From Cuniculiplasma sp052315415 (GTDB taxonomy: Archaea; Thermoplasmatota; Thermoplasmata; Thermoplasmatales; Thermoplasmataceae): 64,000 nucleotides of DNA. The notes beneath the pieces are model-generated. The model was given only the letters and a program-made list of their open reading frames with translations, did not search any database and was not told the DNA's origin. Each line of letters starts with the position of its first letter. The first letter of the stretch is position 1. The stretch spans positions 124,001 to 188,000 of the forward strand of contig JBLSDH010000001.1 in NCBI GenBank assembly GCA_052315415.1, written 5' to 3'. Made by a program: the position numbers and the translations under genes. Below, in pieces: positions 25,315 to 34,582 of this stretch.

Positions 25315-26216
25315 TCCATTGCCACCCCAACCATATCCTTTATGCTATGGTATCCTTCTTTATTCATAAAACCCGTTATTCCATCATTTATCTCTCTAAA
25401 CACCTCTCTACCCTTTCTCCAAATGGCTGTTCCAACCTGGAATGCTGACGCTCCTGCCATTATGTATTCAACAGCATCTTCCCATGTGGTTATGCCTCCA
25501 ACACCAATTACCTCCATTCCTGTCTCTTTCTTCACCTCGTAAACAGCCCTAAGCCCTATTGGCTTTATTGTGGAGCCTGAAAGCCCACCGTATATGTTGG
25601 AAAGAACAGGTTTTTTGAATCTGATATCTATCCTCATTGCTTTCACTGTGTTTATAAGTACTATTGCGTCAGCATCAGAACATGCATATGCTGAATCCAC
25701 GTATGAAAAGGTAGCCGGACCTAACTTAGCCCATACTGGAATTTTAAGAGAACCCTTCAGATTTTTCAGTATTCTTCTCACAAGTGGAAGGTCGGAACCA
25801 ACCTCTGTTCCAAATCCTTTAACATGAGGGCATGAAAGGTTCAGCTCAATGGCATTTACACCAAAATCCTGCATTTTTTCACCTATTTTCAGGAATTCGT
25901 CCTCTGTGGATCCGAAAATACTTCCTATGATGGGTTTGCCGCCCTTTGATGCAATTTCAATCTCATTCCTGTAATTTTCAATACCAGGATTTGGAAGTCC
26001 CATTGCGTTTAAGAGGTAATTTTCCCCCTCATATATCACAGGAGATTCGTAGCCATTTCTCTCAGTCATTCCTATTGATTTGGTAACAACTGCCCCAGCA
26101 CCATCTTCCATTATTTTCAGCATTGAGTAGCCATTTTCATCCAATATTCCTGATGCTAAAATTGACGGATTCCCAAGTTTCAGGCCCCCCGCAAATGTAA
26201 ATAACTTTTCCTGCAT
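25311..26216 (-). CDS. pyrD: Dihydroorotate dehydrogenase, catalytic subunit (class 1B)
   Basis: A 301-residue FMN TIM-barrel enzyme oxidising dihydroorotate to orotate. It shows the family segments NPSILASGI, AMGLPNPG, ELNLSCPHVKGFG, YGGLSGSTIKPIGLR and the phosphate-binding GVGGITTWEDAVEYI and AGASAFQVGTA. The adjacent pyrK gene assigns it to the NAD-linked class 1B. A HisA-like gene lies 28 bases upstream. Confidence 0.94.
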   Translation of the reverse strand: MQEKLFTFAGGLKLGNPSILASGILDENGYSMLKIMEDGAGAVVTKSIGMTERNGYESPVIYEGENYLLNAMGLPNPGIENYRNEIEIASKGGKPIIGSIFGSTEDEFLKIGEKMQDFGVNAIELNLSCPHVKGFGTEVGSDLPLVRRILKNLKGSLKIPVWAKLGPATFSYVDSAYACSDADAIVLINTVKAMRIDIRFKKPVLSNIYGGLSGSTIKPIGLRAVYEVKKETGMEVIGVGGITTWEDAVEYIMAGASAFQVGTAIWRKGREVFREINDGITGFMNKEGYHSIKDMVGVAME

Positions 26217-26244
26217 TGATGGTTAATGTATCATACAATAATAT

Positions 26245-26727
26245 TTATTGGCAAAGATCTTTCAAATCCTCAGGAAAATTTTCAAGGGGTATTACATTGC
26301 TGAATTTTTCTGGCTGTGTCCCATAATAAAAGTATATTCCTGGTACATCATATACCCTACATGATAAGTACATTTCACCCCCAAGATTTCTGAACTGGGA
26401 CGCTATAAATCTTGAGTTGCAATTCATCACTATCTCATCGGAAGAATCGAGAAATCTCCTTACTGTGCCCTCATCAAGGGTATGATTGATCACCACTCTT
26501 GATGCCCCTGATACAAATATATCCACAAGATCCCTTTCTGTGTATGGAAAGGCCAGTAGAGTCATTTCAATAAATTTAGCAATTTTTCCATAAATTTTAA
26601 AATTGAATTTTCCCCTTGTTATTGCATCGTAATCTATAACAAATGCTTCGTCATCAGGATAGGATGCCAGAGCTGTACCACCCTTAACTCCAAAAACATG
26701 ATCATCTTTTATCAAAAGGCAGTTCAC
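26245..26727 (-). CDS. HisA-like half-barrel protein of unknown function
   Basis: A 160-residue protein. FVIDYDAITRGKFNFKIYGKIAKFIE and the later LVDIFVSGASRVVINHTLDE follow the beta-strand/loop spacing of HisA/HisF-type TIM barrels (VDLDA-x-x-G-x-x-N and DV-x-x-L-x-x-GA-RVVIGT). The usual DGGIR between them is replaced by AFPYTERD, and the protein is about two thirds of HisA length, so catalysis as in histidine synthesis is not expected. The start is GTG at 26725-26727. It heads the pyrD-pyrK-queE-pyrC cluster, hinting at a link to pyrimidine or nucleotide metabolism. Function unknown. Confidence 0.55.
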   Translation of the reverse strand: MNCLLIKDDHVFGVKGGTALASYPDDEAFVIDYDAITRGKFNFKIYGKIAKFIEMTLLAFPYTERDLVDIFVSGASRVVINHTLDEGTVRRFLDSSDEIVMNCNSRFIASQFRNLGGEMYLSCRVYDVPGIYFYYGTQPEKFSNVIPLENFPEDLKDLCQ

Positions 26728-26868
26728 ATGTGGTAATATTTATTTTGTTAAAATGTTTTGCCTGTCATTACTTATCATACATTAATTATAATATATAAAG
26801 AATAATTATTTATTTTATAGTCTCATCAAAAAGTTACATGAAAATATACAAAATATTTTATTATTATT

Positions 26869-27693
26869 ATGTCATATCTTTCAAATATGGAAGAAACCTC
26901 ATCTTACCTTTCAAAAATTGAAAGAATTCTCGTTCCCATGGCAAAGGGGGAGAGTTCAAGGAGGGCATTTGACATTGCAATGGAGTTTGGTAAAACACTT
27001 CATTCAAACATTACTGCACTCACACTGAAGGAGGAGGTTAAGGAGGTCACATGGTCAGACAAGGTAGCAATAGTAACAAATGCTTATAAAATCGGCAAAA
27101 ACCAAGGGATTAAGATTATTCCAAAGGTACAATCTGCAAGAAGCATAAAACAAGGTATTGTTGATGAAATAAACTCCAAGGGTTACGATCTCGCTATTTT
27201 CAGTGCAAGGATAAGGGACTCCATGTCTTCTTCTCTGCTTGGAGGAATAGGCGACTATATAATTAAAAAATCCAAAAATACTGTTGTGGGTATAGGTATA
27301 AAAAATGGGAAATACCCCTACGATAAAATACTTGTTCCATTAAGCGAGAGACTCAATACAAGAAAGAGTCTGTACATTTCTGGACTTTTTGCCAAAATAC
27401 TGGGGGCAAAACTCATAATTATGGATGAAAGGGAACTGGACAGGAAAGTGGTACACGGTTTTAAAACACTGATTAAAAATGAATTCTGGAAAGATCTAAA
27501 TGTAGAATGCGAAATAATAAAGGGAGCGGGAGAAAATATTGTTGAGGATGTTGTTAAGAAGGCTTATGTAACTGGATCAAACATAATATTTCTGGGGGTA
27601 AGACCCGATCAATACTCAAATGTCCGTATCAATTCCGACATTAAAAAAATATTGAGGGAATCACATACAGACGTTGCAATAGTTAAAAGATGA
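26869..27693 (+). CDS. Tandem universal stress protein (two UspA domains)
   Basis: A 274-residue cytosolic protein with two UspA-type folds: residues 17-140 (IERILVPMAKGESSRRAFDIA ... GDYIIKKSKNTVVGIG) and 148-274 (YDKILVPLSERLNTRKSLYI ... SHTDVAIVKR). The usual ATP-binding G-2x-G-9x-G-S/T is not clear in either half. The gene converges on kdpC with a one-base gap. In Halobacterium the kdp operon ends in a UspA-type protein (KdpQ), and bacterial KdpD carries a UspA domain, so a role in potassium-pump control is plausible; here it sits on the opposite strand. Confidence 0.75.
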   Translation: MSYLSNMEETSSYLSKIERILVPMAKGESSRRAFDIAMEFGKTLHSNITALTLKEEVKEVTWSDKVAIVTNAYKIGKNQGIKIIPKVQSARSIKQGIVDEINSKGYDLAIFSARIRDSMSSSLLGGIGDYIIKKSKNTVVGIGIKNGKYPYDKILVPLSERLNTRKSLYISGLFAKILGAKLIIMDERELDRKVVHGFKTLIKNEFWKDLNVECEIIKGAGENIVEDVVKKAYVTGSNIIFLGVRPDQYSNVRINSDIKKILRESHTDVAIVKR

Positions 27694-27694
27694 T

Positions 27695-28336
27695 TCAGAA
27701 TATTGAATTATAGGTTATGATTTTATTCTGGATCATAAAATATATTATCTGAACATTTAATCTGACAACATTGACATAATATGCACCAAAAAATGGAAAA
27801 TCCTGTTTTTTCGTTTCATTTATTTCTGTTCTAAGAAATTCCACTATCTTTTTCATTGAAATATTCACTGAACTGTTTTCAGCAAGTTTTTGCAGTGACA
27901 ATGCAATTCTTGAAACCTGAATACAGGCACCCTCAACTGGAATGTCTGGATCCAGACCTGATCCTGAATCCATTATAAGTTCCCCAGGAATGTTTGATAT
28001 ATTGACGTTTCTGTTTTCATTTTCAAATTTTTTCAGATTTTCAATTGTGAGGTTCAGTGATTGGTTTGTGTTGGGGGAGCATTCTGGACTTCCTGACTCT
28101 GAGGAGTTGAAGTTAATTGCTGATGGCCTTCCCTGGAAGAAGAAAGATCGGTTAAATGCCTGCTCCAGTAGATAACTTCCATATATTGTTCCGTTTATGT
28201 TTATCTGGGAACCGTTTGCAGGCCCATATATGTTTTCGCTAATTGCAGCTTCAGCTGTTGGAATTACTACGCCAAACAACAGTAGCGATATTATGGCCAG
28301 GCTTAGTGCACTTCTCATTATCTTTTTCATCACCAT
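27695..28336 (-). CDS. kdpC: K+-transporting ATPase subunit KdpC
   Basis: A 213-residue subunit with one N-terminal transmembrane helix (about 8-30) and a soluble outer domain. Family signatures are YLLEQAFNRSFFFQGRPSA (about 55-73) and SGSGLDPDI (about 124-132), followed by a segment ending in FFGAYYVNVVRLN. KdpC stabilises the complex and increases nucleotide affinity. The usual C-terminal helix region is extended here with a hydrophobic tail. It overlaps kdpB by seven bases. Confidence 0.9.
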   Translation of the reverse strand: MVMKKIMRSALSLAIISLLLFGVVIPTAEAAISENIYGPANGSQININGTIYGSYLLEQAFNRSFFFQGRPSAINFNSSESGSPECSPNTNQSLNLTIENLKKFENENRNVNISNIPGELIMDSGSGLDPDIPVEGACIQVSRIALSLQKLAENSSVNISMKKIVEFLRTEINETKKQDFPFFGAYYVNVVRLNVQIIYFMIQNKIITYNSIF

Positions 28337-30321
28337 CTTATCCCCACCCCAAAAAGAATTCCATATATGGCGCCTATGGCAATGAAAGGTAGAATAACCC
28401 CTCCAAATCCATAAAAGACAATATTTCTTTTAAGAAGATCATCTATGGATGACGGTTTGAATCTCACCCCTCTTATTGCCAATGGAATCAGTGCAGGTAT
28501 TATGAAAGTGTTGAAAATAAGTGCAGATGTTATTGCCAAAAGTGGATCAGTAAGGCCTAGAATGTTAATGTATGAGAGGGATGGGAATGTATAAAATATT
28601 GCAGGAATAATAACAAAATATTTGGATACGTCATTTGCAATGCTGAAGGTTGTAAGAGCTCCTCTTGTAATTAATATCTGTTTTCCTAGAAAAATAACAT
28701 CCAGAAGCTTTGTGGGGTCACTGTCAAGATCAACCATGTTCGCAGCATCCTTTGCTGCCTGTGTTCCACTGTTCATAGCAAGGCCCACGTCAGCCCTTGC
28801 AAGTGCGGGAGCGTCATTTGTCCCGTCTCCCACCATTGCAACCATTCTTTGCTTATTTTTCTCCTCCTCTACCTTTCTGAATTTGTCCTCAGGTTTGCTG
28901 TTTGCCACATATTCGTCAATTCCAGCCTCTCTTGATATATAGGCGGCATTCAGCTCATTATCACCCGTACACATTATTGTCTTAATATTCATCTTCTTCA
29001 ATGATTCTATTCTCTCCCTTATCCAGGGTTTCATTATGTCGTTGTATTCAACAGCGCAAATTGGTCCTTCCTCAGTAGCAACAATAATTGATGTGCCACC
29101 CCTGCTTGAAATTTCGGCAGAAATTGCGTTCAGGTATTCATCAGAACGATTCAGTATTTTCCATACTGATGATGCGGCCCCCTTTATTATGAATTTATCT
29201 CCATTTTTTATTCCGCTGTATTTCTCTTCAGATGAAAAAGGAATGAAAGTGTAGCCTTCAGGTATCTCCTCTTCTTTAGCTCCATTTTTTAAAGCAAAAT
29301 TCGCAAGTGATATGCCTTCCCTTGTCTCATCCTGTTTCGATGAAAGATAGCAATATCTCAGGGCCTCTTCCATTTTCACTCCCTGATCCGGGAATATTTT
29401 TGATACCTCTCTGTCCCCAATTGTCACTGTACCAGTCTTGTCAAGTATTACGGTATCAATGTCACCTGCATTTTCAACAGCTCTTCCACTCTTTGCTATT
29501 ATGTTGAACTGTGATACCTTATTTATTGCCGCAACCCCCAGTGATGGAAGTAGAGCGCCAATGGTTGTTGGAATCAGACAGATAAGGAGAACAACAAGGA
29601 TTATTATGTTAACATTTACTCCCAGAAATCCACTCAACTCGTATATTGACGATGTTATTATAAGAAAAATGAGAGTCAAACCACTAAGTAAAACAAGAAG
29701 TGCAACTTCATTGGGCGTTTTTTCCCTCTTTGAGTTTTCAACCATTCCTATCATCTTATCAAGGAAGGTTTCCCCAGGATCTGCAGTTATTCTTATCCTT
29801 ATCTTATCATCAAGGAACTGTGTTCCCCCTGTTACACTGTCTTCAACATATTTCATAACAGGTTTTGATTCACCGGTTATTGCAGATTCGTTAAAATGCC
29901 CCCTTCCCTCGATTATTTCACCGTCAGTTGGTACCAGTTCATCCTTCATGACCTCAACAATCATTCCCTTTCTCAGATCTCGTGAGGCCATCTTTACCTC
30001 CTCACCGTTCTCGTTTATGACTCTAGCAGGTATTTCTTTCTTCATTCTCTTTAGTGTTTCTGATATATTTTTGCTCTTACCTTCTGCAAGTGCCTCTGCA
30101 AAATTTGAAAAGAATATGGTTAGAAACAAAAGTACTATTACTGAAATGTAAAAATCCACGTATATTGCAGACATGTTCAGATTATAGGCCTGATGAAAAA
30201 TCAAAACATATACCGATATTATGAGAGACATCTCCGTAATTAGCATTACTGGATTTTGTTTCAACCTCACAGGATTAAACTGTTTCAATGCCTCAATAGT
30301 TCCCTTCAAATATTCATTCAT
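28330..30321 (-). CDS. kdpB: K+-transporting P-type ATPase subunit KdpB
   Basis: A 663-residue P-type ATPase that energises high-affinity potassium uptake. The TGES loop is at 149-152 (actuator domain), the phosphorylated aspartate is Asp294 in DKTGT, and the hinge reads VGDGTNDAPALA near residue 498. Seven or so membrane segments flank these domains, and the N-terminal NPVMLITE and C-terminal TDPLLAITSALIFN stretches are typical for KdpB. It overlaps kdpA by four bases. Confidence 0.96.
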   Translation of the reverse strand: MNEYLKGTIEALKQFNPVRLKQNPVMLITEMSLIISVYVLIFHQAYNLNMSAIYVDFYISVIVLLFLTIFFSNFAEALAEGKSKNISETLKRMKKEIPARVINENGEEVKMASRDLRKGMIVEVMKDELVPTDGEIIEGRGHFNESAITGESKPVMKYVEDSVTGGTQFLDDKIRIRITADPGETFLDKMIGMVENSKREKTPNEVALLVLLSGLTLIFLIITSSIYELSGFLGVNVNIIILVVLLICLIPTTIGALLPSLGVAAINKVSQFNIIAKSGRAVENAGDIDTVILDKTGTVTIGDREVSKIFPDQGVKMEEALRYCYLSSKQDETREGISLANFALKNGAKEEEIPEGYTFIPFSSEEKYSGIKNGDKFIIKGAASSVWKILNRSDEYLNAISAEISSRGGTSIIVATEEGPICAVEYNDIMKPWIRERIESLKKMNIKTIMCTGDNELNAAYISREAGIDEYVANSKPEDKFRKVEEEKNKQRMVAMVGDGTNDAPALARADVGLAMNSGTQAAKDAANMVDLDSDPTKLLDVIFLGKQILITRGALTTFSIANDVSKYFVIIPAIFYTFPSLSYINILGLTDPLLAITSALIFNTFIIPALIPLAIRGVRFKPSSIDDLLKRNIVFYGFGGVILPFIAIGAIYGILFGVGIRW

Positions 30322-32084
30322 CGGAAAACACCCCCAATGAAGAGATCAAATGACCGGCCCCAGGATAGCAAAGGTCCCGTGGCAAGAATTGGAAAGAAAG
30401 AGAGGAGACCGAACAGAAGAATGACAAATGCCAGCATCAGGCCAAACCAGAAAGAGCCTACACTGAAATTTCGTCCATATTCCATTTTTGGTTTCCGGAA
30501 TGATAGGGACTGTGCTATTAAAAGCTGAAAGAACATGATGAGGTATCTGCCAAGCAACATTATTGCAGCATCAATAAGATTGAAAAAAGGTGAGTTGGTT
30601 AAAAATCCACCCATCTCAGAGCCATTATTTGCAGCTGCTGATGCATATTCATAAAGCAGTTGTGTAATTTTATCTGAACCTGAATTTACGAATGAACCCA
30701 TAAGAATTGAAGAAAACAATAGTGTAAAACCAAGGGGAACGATTATTATGAGCGGGTGAGTTATGAGCGAGTATGTACTGTATTTTATCTCCTTGGATGA
30801 AATCTTGAATCCCATGAATTCAGGAAGTTTACCAACCATCAAAGAAACAAGAAAAACTGTGAAAATAAGATATGAAAAAATATTAAGTATTCCTGTTCCG
30901 ACCCCACCAAGAGGATCGTTCAAAAGCAATGGAAAAAGAACACCAAGTATTCCGGCTGGTGTATAATCAATTAATGCAGAATTGACAGCACCAGTTGATG
31001 TTATTGTTGATGCAGAATTGAAGATTGAGCTCTGGGAAAGACCTATGGCAGTCTCCTTCCCAATGTAATTGCCGCCGTACATAAAACCAAGATTATAGTA
31101 TGAAGGGATACCAGTTATTTCTCCAAAGAACGTGAAGAGCGCACTGAATATGAATATTGAGAAAACCACAGTATACAGAAGGTTTCCAAGCTTTTTGTTG
31201 CCAATTGCATTTCCAAAGGCAAATATTGAGGCCGTTGGTATCACGGTCATGGACACCACCTCAATAAGATTGGTTATCCAGTTGGGATTCTCAAAAGGGT
31301 ATGCTGAATTTGCACCATAAAAACCTCCCCCATTAGTTCCAATGAATTTGATGGATTCCATTGATGCTACCGGCCCGATTGGTATGGTAAATGTCATTGT
31401 CCCAAAAAATGGATGAAATGTTATACTGCTATAGGTTGTGTCTGGGACTCCAAATATTATTAGAAGAATGGTTGCGAGAACTGATAATGGAAGGATTAGA
31501 TCAAATATGGATACAAGAAAGTCATGAAAAAAGTTCCCCAATTTTCCATCTTCGCTAACTATTCCCCTGACAAATGCTATTGAGGCTGCAAATCCGGTTC
31601 CCGCAGACAGGAACATAAGACCTATAATTACAAATTCAAATAGGAAAAAAGGAAGCCTGCTTGGAGAGGAATAATGCTGAAGATCGGTGTTTGTGAGAAA
31701 TGAAATCACAGTATTTATTGCGAGGGTGAGGTTCATTGCCTTTTGCCCCGGTACAGGAAAAAAATCCGCCTGTATCAATATGGCGAGAAGGCAAAGAATA
31801 CCTGCAAAGGCGTTGAAAATAATCAGTGAAAGAAAATAATATTTTATTGAATATTTTTCATTCCTATCAACACCCACAATCTTTTCTATAAAAGATATGA
31901 CTGGATCAGTATATCTTCTCAATCTGGTATTCTGATCCAGATAAATTTTTGTTATATATGGAGAAAGAATATAACCAACTATTGTGATTATTATTATATA
32001 TAATAATATAATAATTATACCTGATAAAAGTCTGTCACTTACAAAAAAAGAACTCCAGAAATTTGATTCTGTTGAAAAAGTCAT
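30318..32084 (-). CDS. kdpA: K+-transporting ATPase subunit KdpA (channel-like)
   Basis: A 588-residue membrane protein of about ten helices that selects and translocates K+. The four selectivity-filter-like loops of the K+ transporter superfamily are visible around NTDLQHY, TNGGGFYGANSAYP, the FGEITGIPSYYNLG to TSTGAVNS region and NNGSEMGGF. The start overlaps the stop of the small upstream kdpF by four bases. Confidence 0.94.
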   Translation of the reverse strand: MTFSTESNFWSSFFVSDRLLSGIIIILLYIIIITIVGYILSPYITKIYLDQNTRLRRYTDPVISFIEKIVGVDRNEKYSIKYYFLSLIIFNAFAGILCLLAILIQADFFPVPGQKAMNLTLAINTVISFLTNTDLQHYSSPSRLPFFLFEFVIIGLMFLSAGTGFAASIAFVRGIVSEDGKLGNFFHDFLVSIFDLILPLSVLATILLIIFGVPDTTYSSITFHPFFGTMTFTIPIGPVASMESIKFIGTNGGGFYGANSAYPFENPNWITNLIEVVSMTVIPTASIFAFGNAIGNKKLGNLLYTVVFSIFIFSALFTFFGEITGIPSYYNLGFMYGGNYIGKETAIGLSQSSIFNSASTITSTGAVNSALIDYTPAGILGVLFPLLLNDPLGGVGTGILNIFSYLIFTVFLVSLMVGKLPEFMGFKISSKEIKYSTYSLITHPLIIIVPLGFTLLFSSILMGSFVNSGSDKITQLLYEYASAAANNGSEMGGFLTNSPFFNLIDAAIMLLGRYLIMFFQLLIAQSLSFRKPKMEYGRNFSVGSFWFGLMLAFVILLFGLLSFFPILATGPLLSWGRSFDLFIGGVFR

Positions 32085-32242
32085 AATTTTTCAGCCCTCA
32101 CAATACTGTATATGAGGTAAGCACTTGCAAAAGCAACTGCTGCCATCAAAGGTATTAGAAATAAAGTGAGCACAAAAAAAATGATATTGAACTTATAAAT
32201 AAATATTTCTAGATTGTCAAACCTCTGCCTTTTAAAAATCAT
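32081..32242 (-). CDS. kdpF: KdpF-like small membrane subunit
   Basis: A short open frame ending in a single transmembrane helix and the tail YLIYSIVRAEKL, which parallels the LVYALINAEAF end of bacterial KdpF. Position immediately before kdpA with a four-base overlap is the canonical KdpF place. The longest frame runs back into the tRNA-Arg gene and cannot be real; ATG 32240-32242 gives 53 residues, longer than the roughly 29 of E. coli KdpF, and a start further downstream is possible. KdpF stabilises the KdpABC complex in the membrane. Confidence 0.65.
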   Translation of the reverse strand: MIFKRQRFDNLEIFIYKFNIIFFVLTLFLIPLMAAVAFASAYLIYSIVRAEKL

Positions 32243-32325
32243 ATGAATCTTAAATAAAATACTGGCAAAAATCATAATTGAGTTAAGCAAAAAATGGAAA
32301 TTGATTTTATACAAATGATTAAAGG

Positions 32326-32397
32326 CAGGCCTGCCGGGATTTGAACCCGGGTCGCAAGCTCCGGAGGCTTGCATGTTATCCACTGCACCACAGGCCT
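32326..32397 (-). tRNA. tRNA-Arg (anticodon CCG)
   Basis: A 72-nt class I tRNA on the minus strand. Acceptor stem AGGCCTG/CAGGCCT with discriminator G, anticodon stem CAAGC/GCTTG around loop CTCCGGA giving anticodon CCG for CGG codons, and T-arm CCGGG-TTCAAAT-CCCGG. The D-stem is weak. No CCA is encoded and no intron is seen. It lies between the adenosine-specific kinase and the kdp operon, four bases after the kinase stop. Confidence 0.93.
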
Positions 32398-32400
32398 AAA

Positions 32401-32883
32401 TTATCTTTTGTATCCAATCTTTCTAAGCAGATCGTATCTTTCACGCTTACCCTTTTCATCTTCTACTGCAAGAGGTGATGCCCCATCTATAACACCAACG
32501 ATTCCGTTTCCCTGTGATCCTGTATAAACGATCACCGTGAGAGGATTTGCAGTAGCTGCATATATTCTTGTTACCTCCTGGCACATTTTTATCTGATTTA
32601 AAATGGATATTGGAAAGGCATCCTTCAACATTATCAGGAATGTGTGGCCTGCCCCAATGTTTTTTATATTTTCAATGGACAAGTTTACAAGCTCAGGATC
32701 ATTACCCTCGTACCTGATCAGCCTGGGACCTGATGCCTCTGAGAAGGAAATAGAATATCTTGCCCTTGGAATATGTGTCTTTATTATTTCATCTAGATCT
32801 TCAACAGTTTTGATAAAATGTGAGTGCCCAAGAATAACATTTGTTTCACTATCTTTCCTTATTTCAATCTCCTTGATCTCCAT
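32401..32883 (-). CDS. Adenosine-specific kinase (DUF355 family)
   Basis: About 160 residues from ATG 32881-32883; the frame extends 16 codons further upstream, but homologues begin at this MEIKEIEI sequence. Family landmarks are FSEASGPRLIRYEG, GAGHTFLIMLKDAFPISILN, IYAATANPLTVIVY and the G-x-G-IVGVIDG turn. The founding structures (PAE2307 and TM1553) bind AMP/adenosine and were described as adenosine-specific kinases; physiological function remains thinly established. tRNA-Arg follows after four bases on the same strand. Confidence 0.82.
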   Translation of the reverse strand: MEIKEIEIRKDSETNVILGHSHFIKTVEDLDEIIKTHIPRARYSISFSEASGPRLIRYEGNDPELVNLSIENIKNIGAGHTFLIMLKDAFPISILNQIKMCQEVTRIYAATANPLTVIVYTGSQGNGIVGVIDGASPLAVEDEKGKRERYDLLRKIGYKR

Positions 32884-32999
32884 AATAGGATATTGAAACA
32901 CATAATATATAATGATGAGCAGTATTTTCATAATGTTAAAGAAAAATTTATGTTTTAATGATTAAAATTAAGAATTTTAAACAAATCCCCTAGTGACAG

Positions 33000-34550
33000 A
33001 TGATTAACTTTATTGAAGAAATAAAAAGAAGGATAGAAACGGGAGAAATCAGGGATAGGGATACTCTTCAGAAGGAGAAATTAAAAATTGCAAAACAATT
33101 GAATTTAGATAGAATTCCTTCAAATTCAGAGATACTAAATTCAGGATTAATGGACAACAATCTAAGGAATATTTTGACTTTAAAACCAACAAGGACAATT
33201 TCAGGTGTTGCTGTGGTAGCTGCAATGACCTCTCCTGAAATCTGCCCCCACGGAAGGTGTATTTTCTGTCCAGGTGGTGTTGAGAACAATTCACCCCAGG
33301 CATACACTGGCTATGAACCGTCTGCCCTAAGGGGAAGAATGAACCGATATGACCCATTTGAGATCACATTTAACAGATTGAAACAGCTTGAGATGATAGG
33401 GCATGATACAAGCAAGGTTGATCTGATCATTATGGGGGGAACTTTTACTGCAAGACCTCTTGAATATCAGAGATATTTCGTAAAAGGATGCCTTGATGGT
33501 ATGAACGGCATGGTTTCCAATAGTCTTGAAGAAGCCATGAAGGTAAACGAAACAGCAAAGAGAAGGTGTATAGGCCTGACTGTAGAGACAAAGCCCGACT
33601 GGTTCATGGAAAATAACATAAGAGAAAGCCTCAATTATGGGACAACTAAGGTTGAGCTCGGGGTCCAGATAATAAATGAGGAGGTTCTTAAAAAAAATTT
33701 CAGGGGGCATGGAGTGAGAGAGATCGTGGAATCCACAAAACTATCAAAAGATGCTGGCTTAAAGATAGTTTATCACATAATGACCGGCATGTATGGTGCA
33801 TCAAGGGATGACGACCTGAAAAGTTTCAGGGATATTGTGAATGACGAAAATTTTAAACCTGATATGTTGAAGATTTATCCCACCCTGGTAGTAAAGGGAA
33901 CAAAACTTTACAACATGTGGAAAAACGGAGAATACAGGGAAATGAATAATGAAGATGCACTGGATATGATTACAAAATTTATGATGGAGATGCCACCATG
34001 GATAAGGGTACAGAGAATACAGAGAGATATACCGGCAAAATTCATTGATGCAGGAGTAAAAAGAAGCGATATAAGAAATCTGGTTGATGAAAATCTAAAA
34101 AAACTAGGTGTTAAGACAAAAGAGATAAGATCAAGGGAGATAGGTTTTTCCGGAGACTATTCCAAGAAACTTGAAATGAAAAGAATAGATTACAGAGCAT
34201 CCGGCTCCAGAGAGATTTTTATATCCTTTGAGACAGAGGATGAAGAGATTGCTTCGTATTTAAGGCTAAGGATGATAGACGATAATGGATGGTACGAATA
34301 TTCCAGATCCTGTGGAATGATAAGAGAGATAAAGGTACTTGGAGATGTTGTTCCACTGGGTTCACACACTGATAATGGTATTCAACACAAAGGTATTGGA
34401 AAAAAAATGCTAAAGGAGGCAGAAAGAATAGTTCTTGATGAATTCGGATACCAGAGAATATCAGTGATAAGCGGTATTGGTGTTAGGGAATATTTCAGAA
34501 AACTTGGTTACGAAAATTATGGACCTTACATGTCCAAGATGTTGAGATAG
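33000..34550 (+). CDS. elp3: tRNA uridine-34 modification enzyme Elp3
   Basis: A 516-residue radical-SAM/acetyltransferase that carboxymethylates wobble uridine. The radical-SAM motif is Cys82, Cys87, Cys90 (CPHGRCIFC), with GGTFTARP and LTVETKPDW in the barrel. The C-terminal GNAT domain contains HKGIGKKMLKEAERI (about 460-474) and the family-typical ISGIGVREYFRKLGY end. Archaeal Elp3 acts without the other Elongator subunits. A TATA-like GAATTTTAAA (32972-32981) lies 19 bases before the ATG, so a leaderless mRNA is likely. Confidence 0.95.
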   Translation: MINFIEEIKRRIETGEIRDRDTLQKEKLKIAKQLNLDRIPSNSEILNSGLMDNNLRNILTLKPTRTISGVAVVAAMTSPEICPHGRCIFCPGGVENNSPQAYTGYEPSALRGRMNRYDPFEITFNRLKQLEMIGHDTSKVDLIIMGGTFTARPLEYQRYFVKGCLDGMNGMVSNSLEEAMKVNETAKRRCIGLTVETKPDWFMENNIRESLNYGTTKVELGVQIINEEVLKKNFRGHGVREIVESTKLSKDAGLKIVYHIMTGMYGASRDDDLKSFRDIVNDENFKPDMLKIYPTLVVKGTKLYNMWKNGEYREMNNEDALDMITKFMMEMPPWIRVQRIQRDIPAKFIDAGVKRSDIRNLVDENLKKLGVKTKEIRSREIGFSGDYSKKLEMKRIDYRASGSREIFISFETEDEEIASYLRLRMIDDNGWYEYSRSCGMIREIKVLGDVVPLGSHTDNGIQHKGIGKKMLKEAERIVLDEFGYQRISVISGIGVREYFRKLGYENYGPYMSKMLR

Positions 34551-34582
34551 TAAAAAATAAGACTTATTCACTTATAATCATT

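Noticed and set aside
29438..30151. A 237-codon plus-strand open frame antisense to kdpB
   Set aside because: Composition is the complement of KdpB membrane segments; no independent signal or start context.
32243..32383. The long kdpF frame reaching back into tRNA-Arg
   Set aside because: The first 20 or so residues are a translation of the tRNA gene itself; a start after the tRNA is required.
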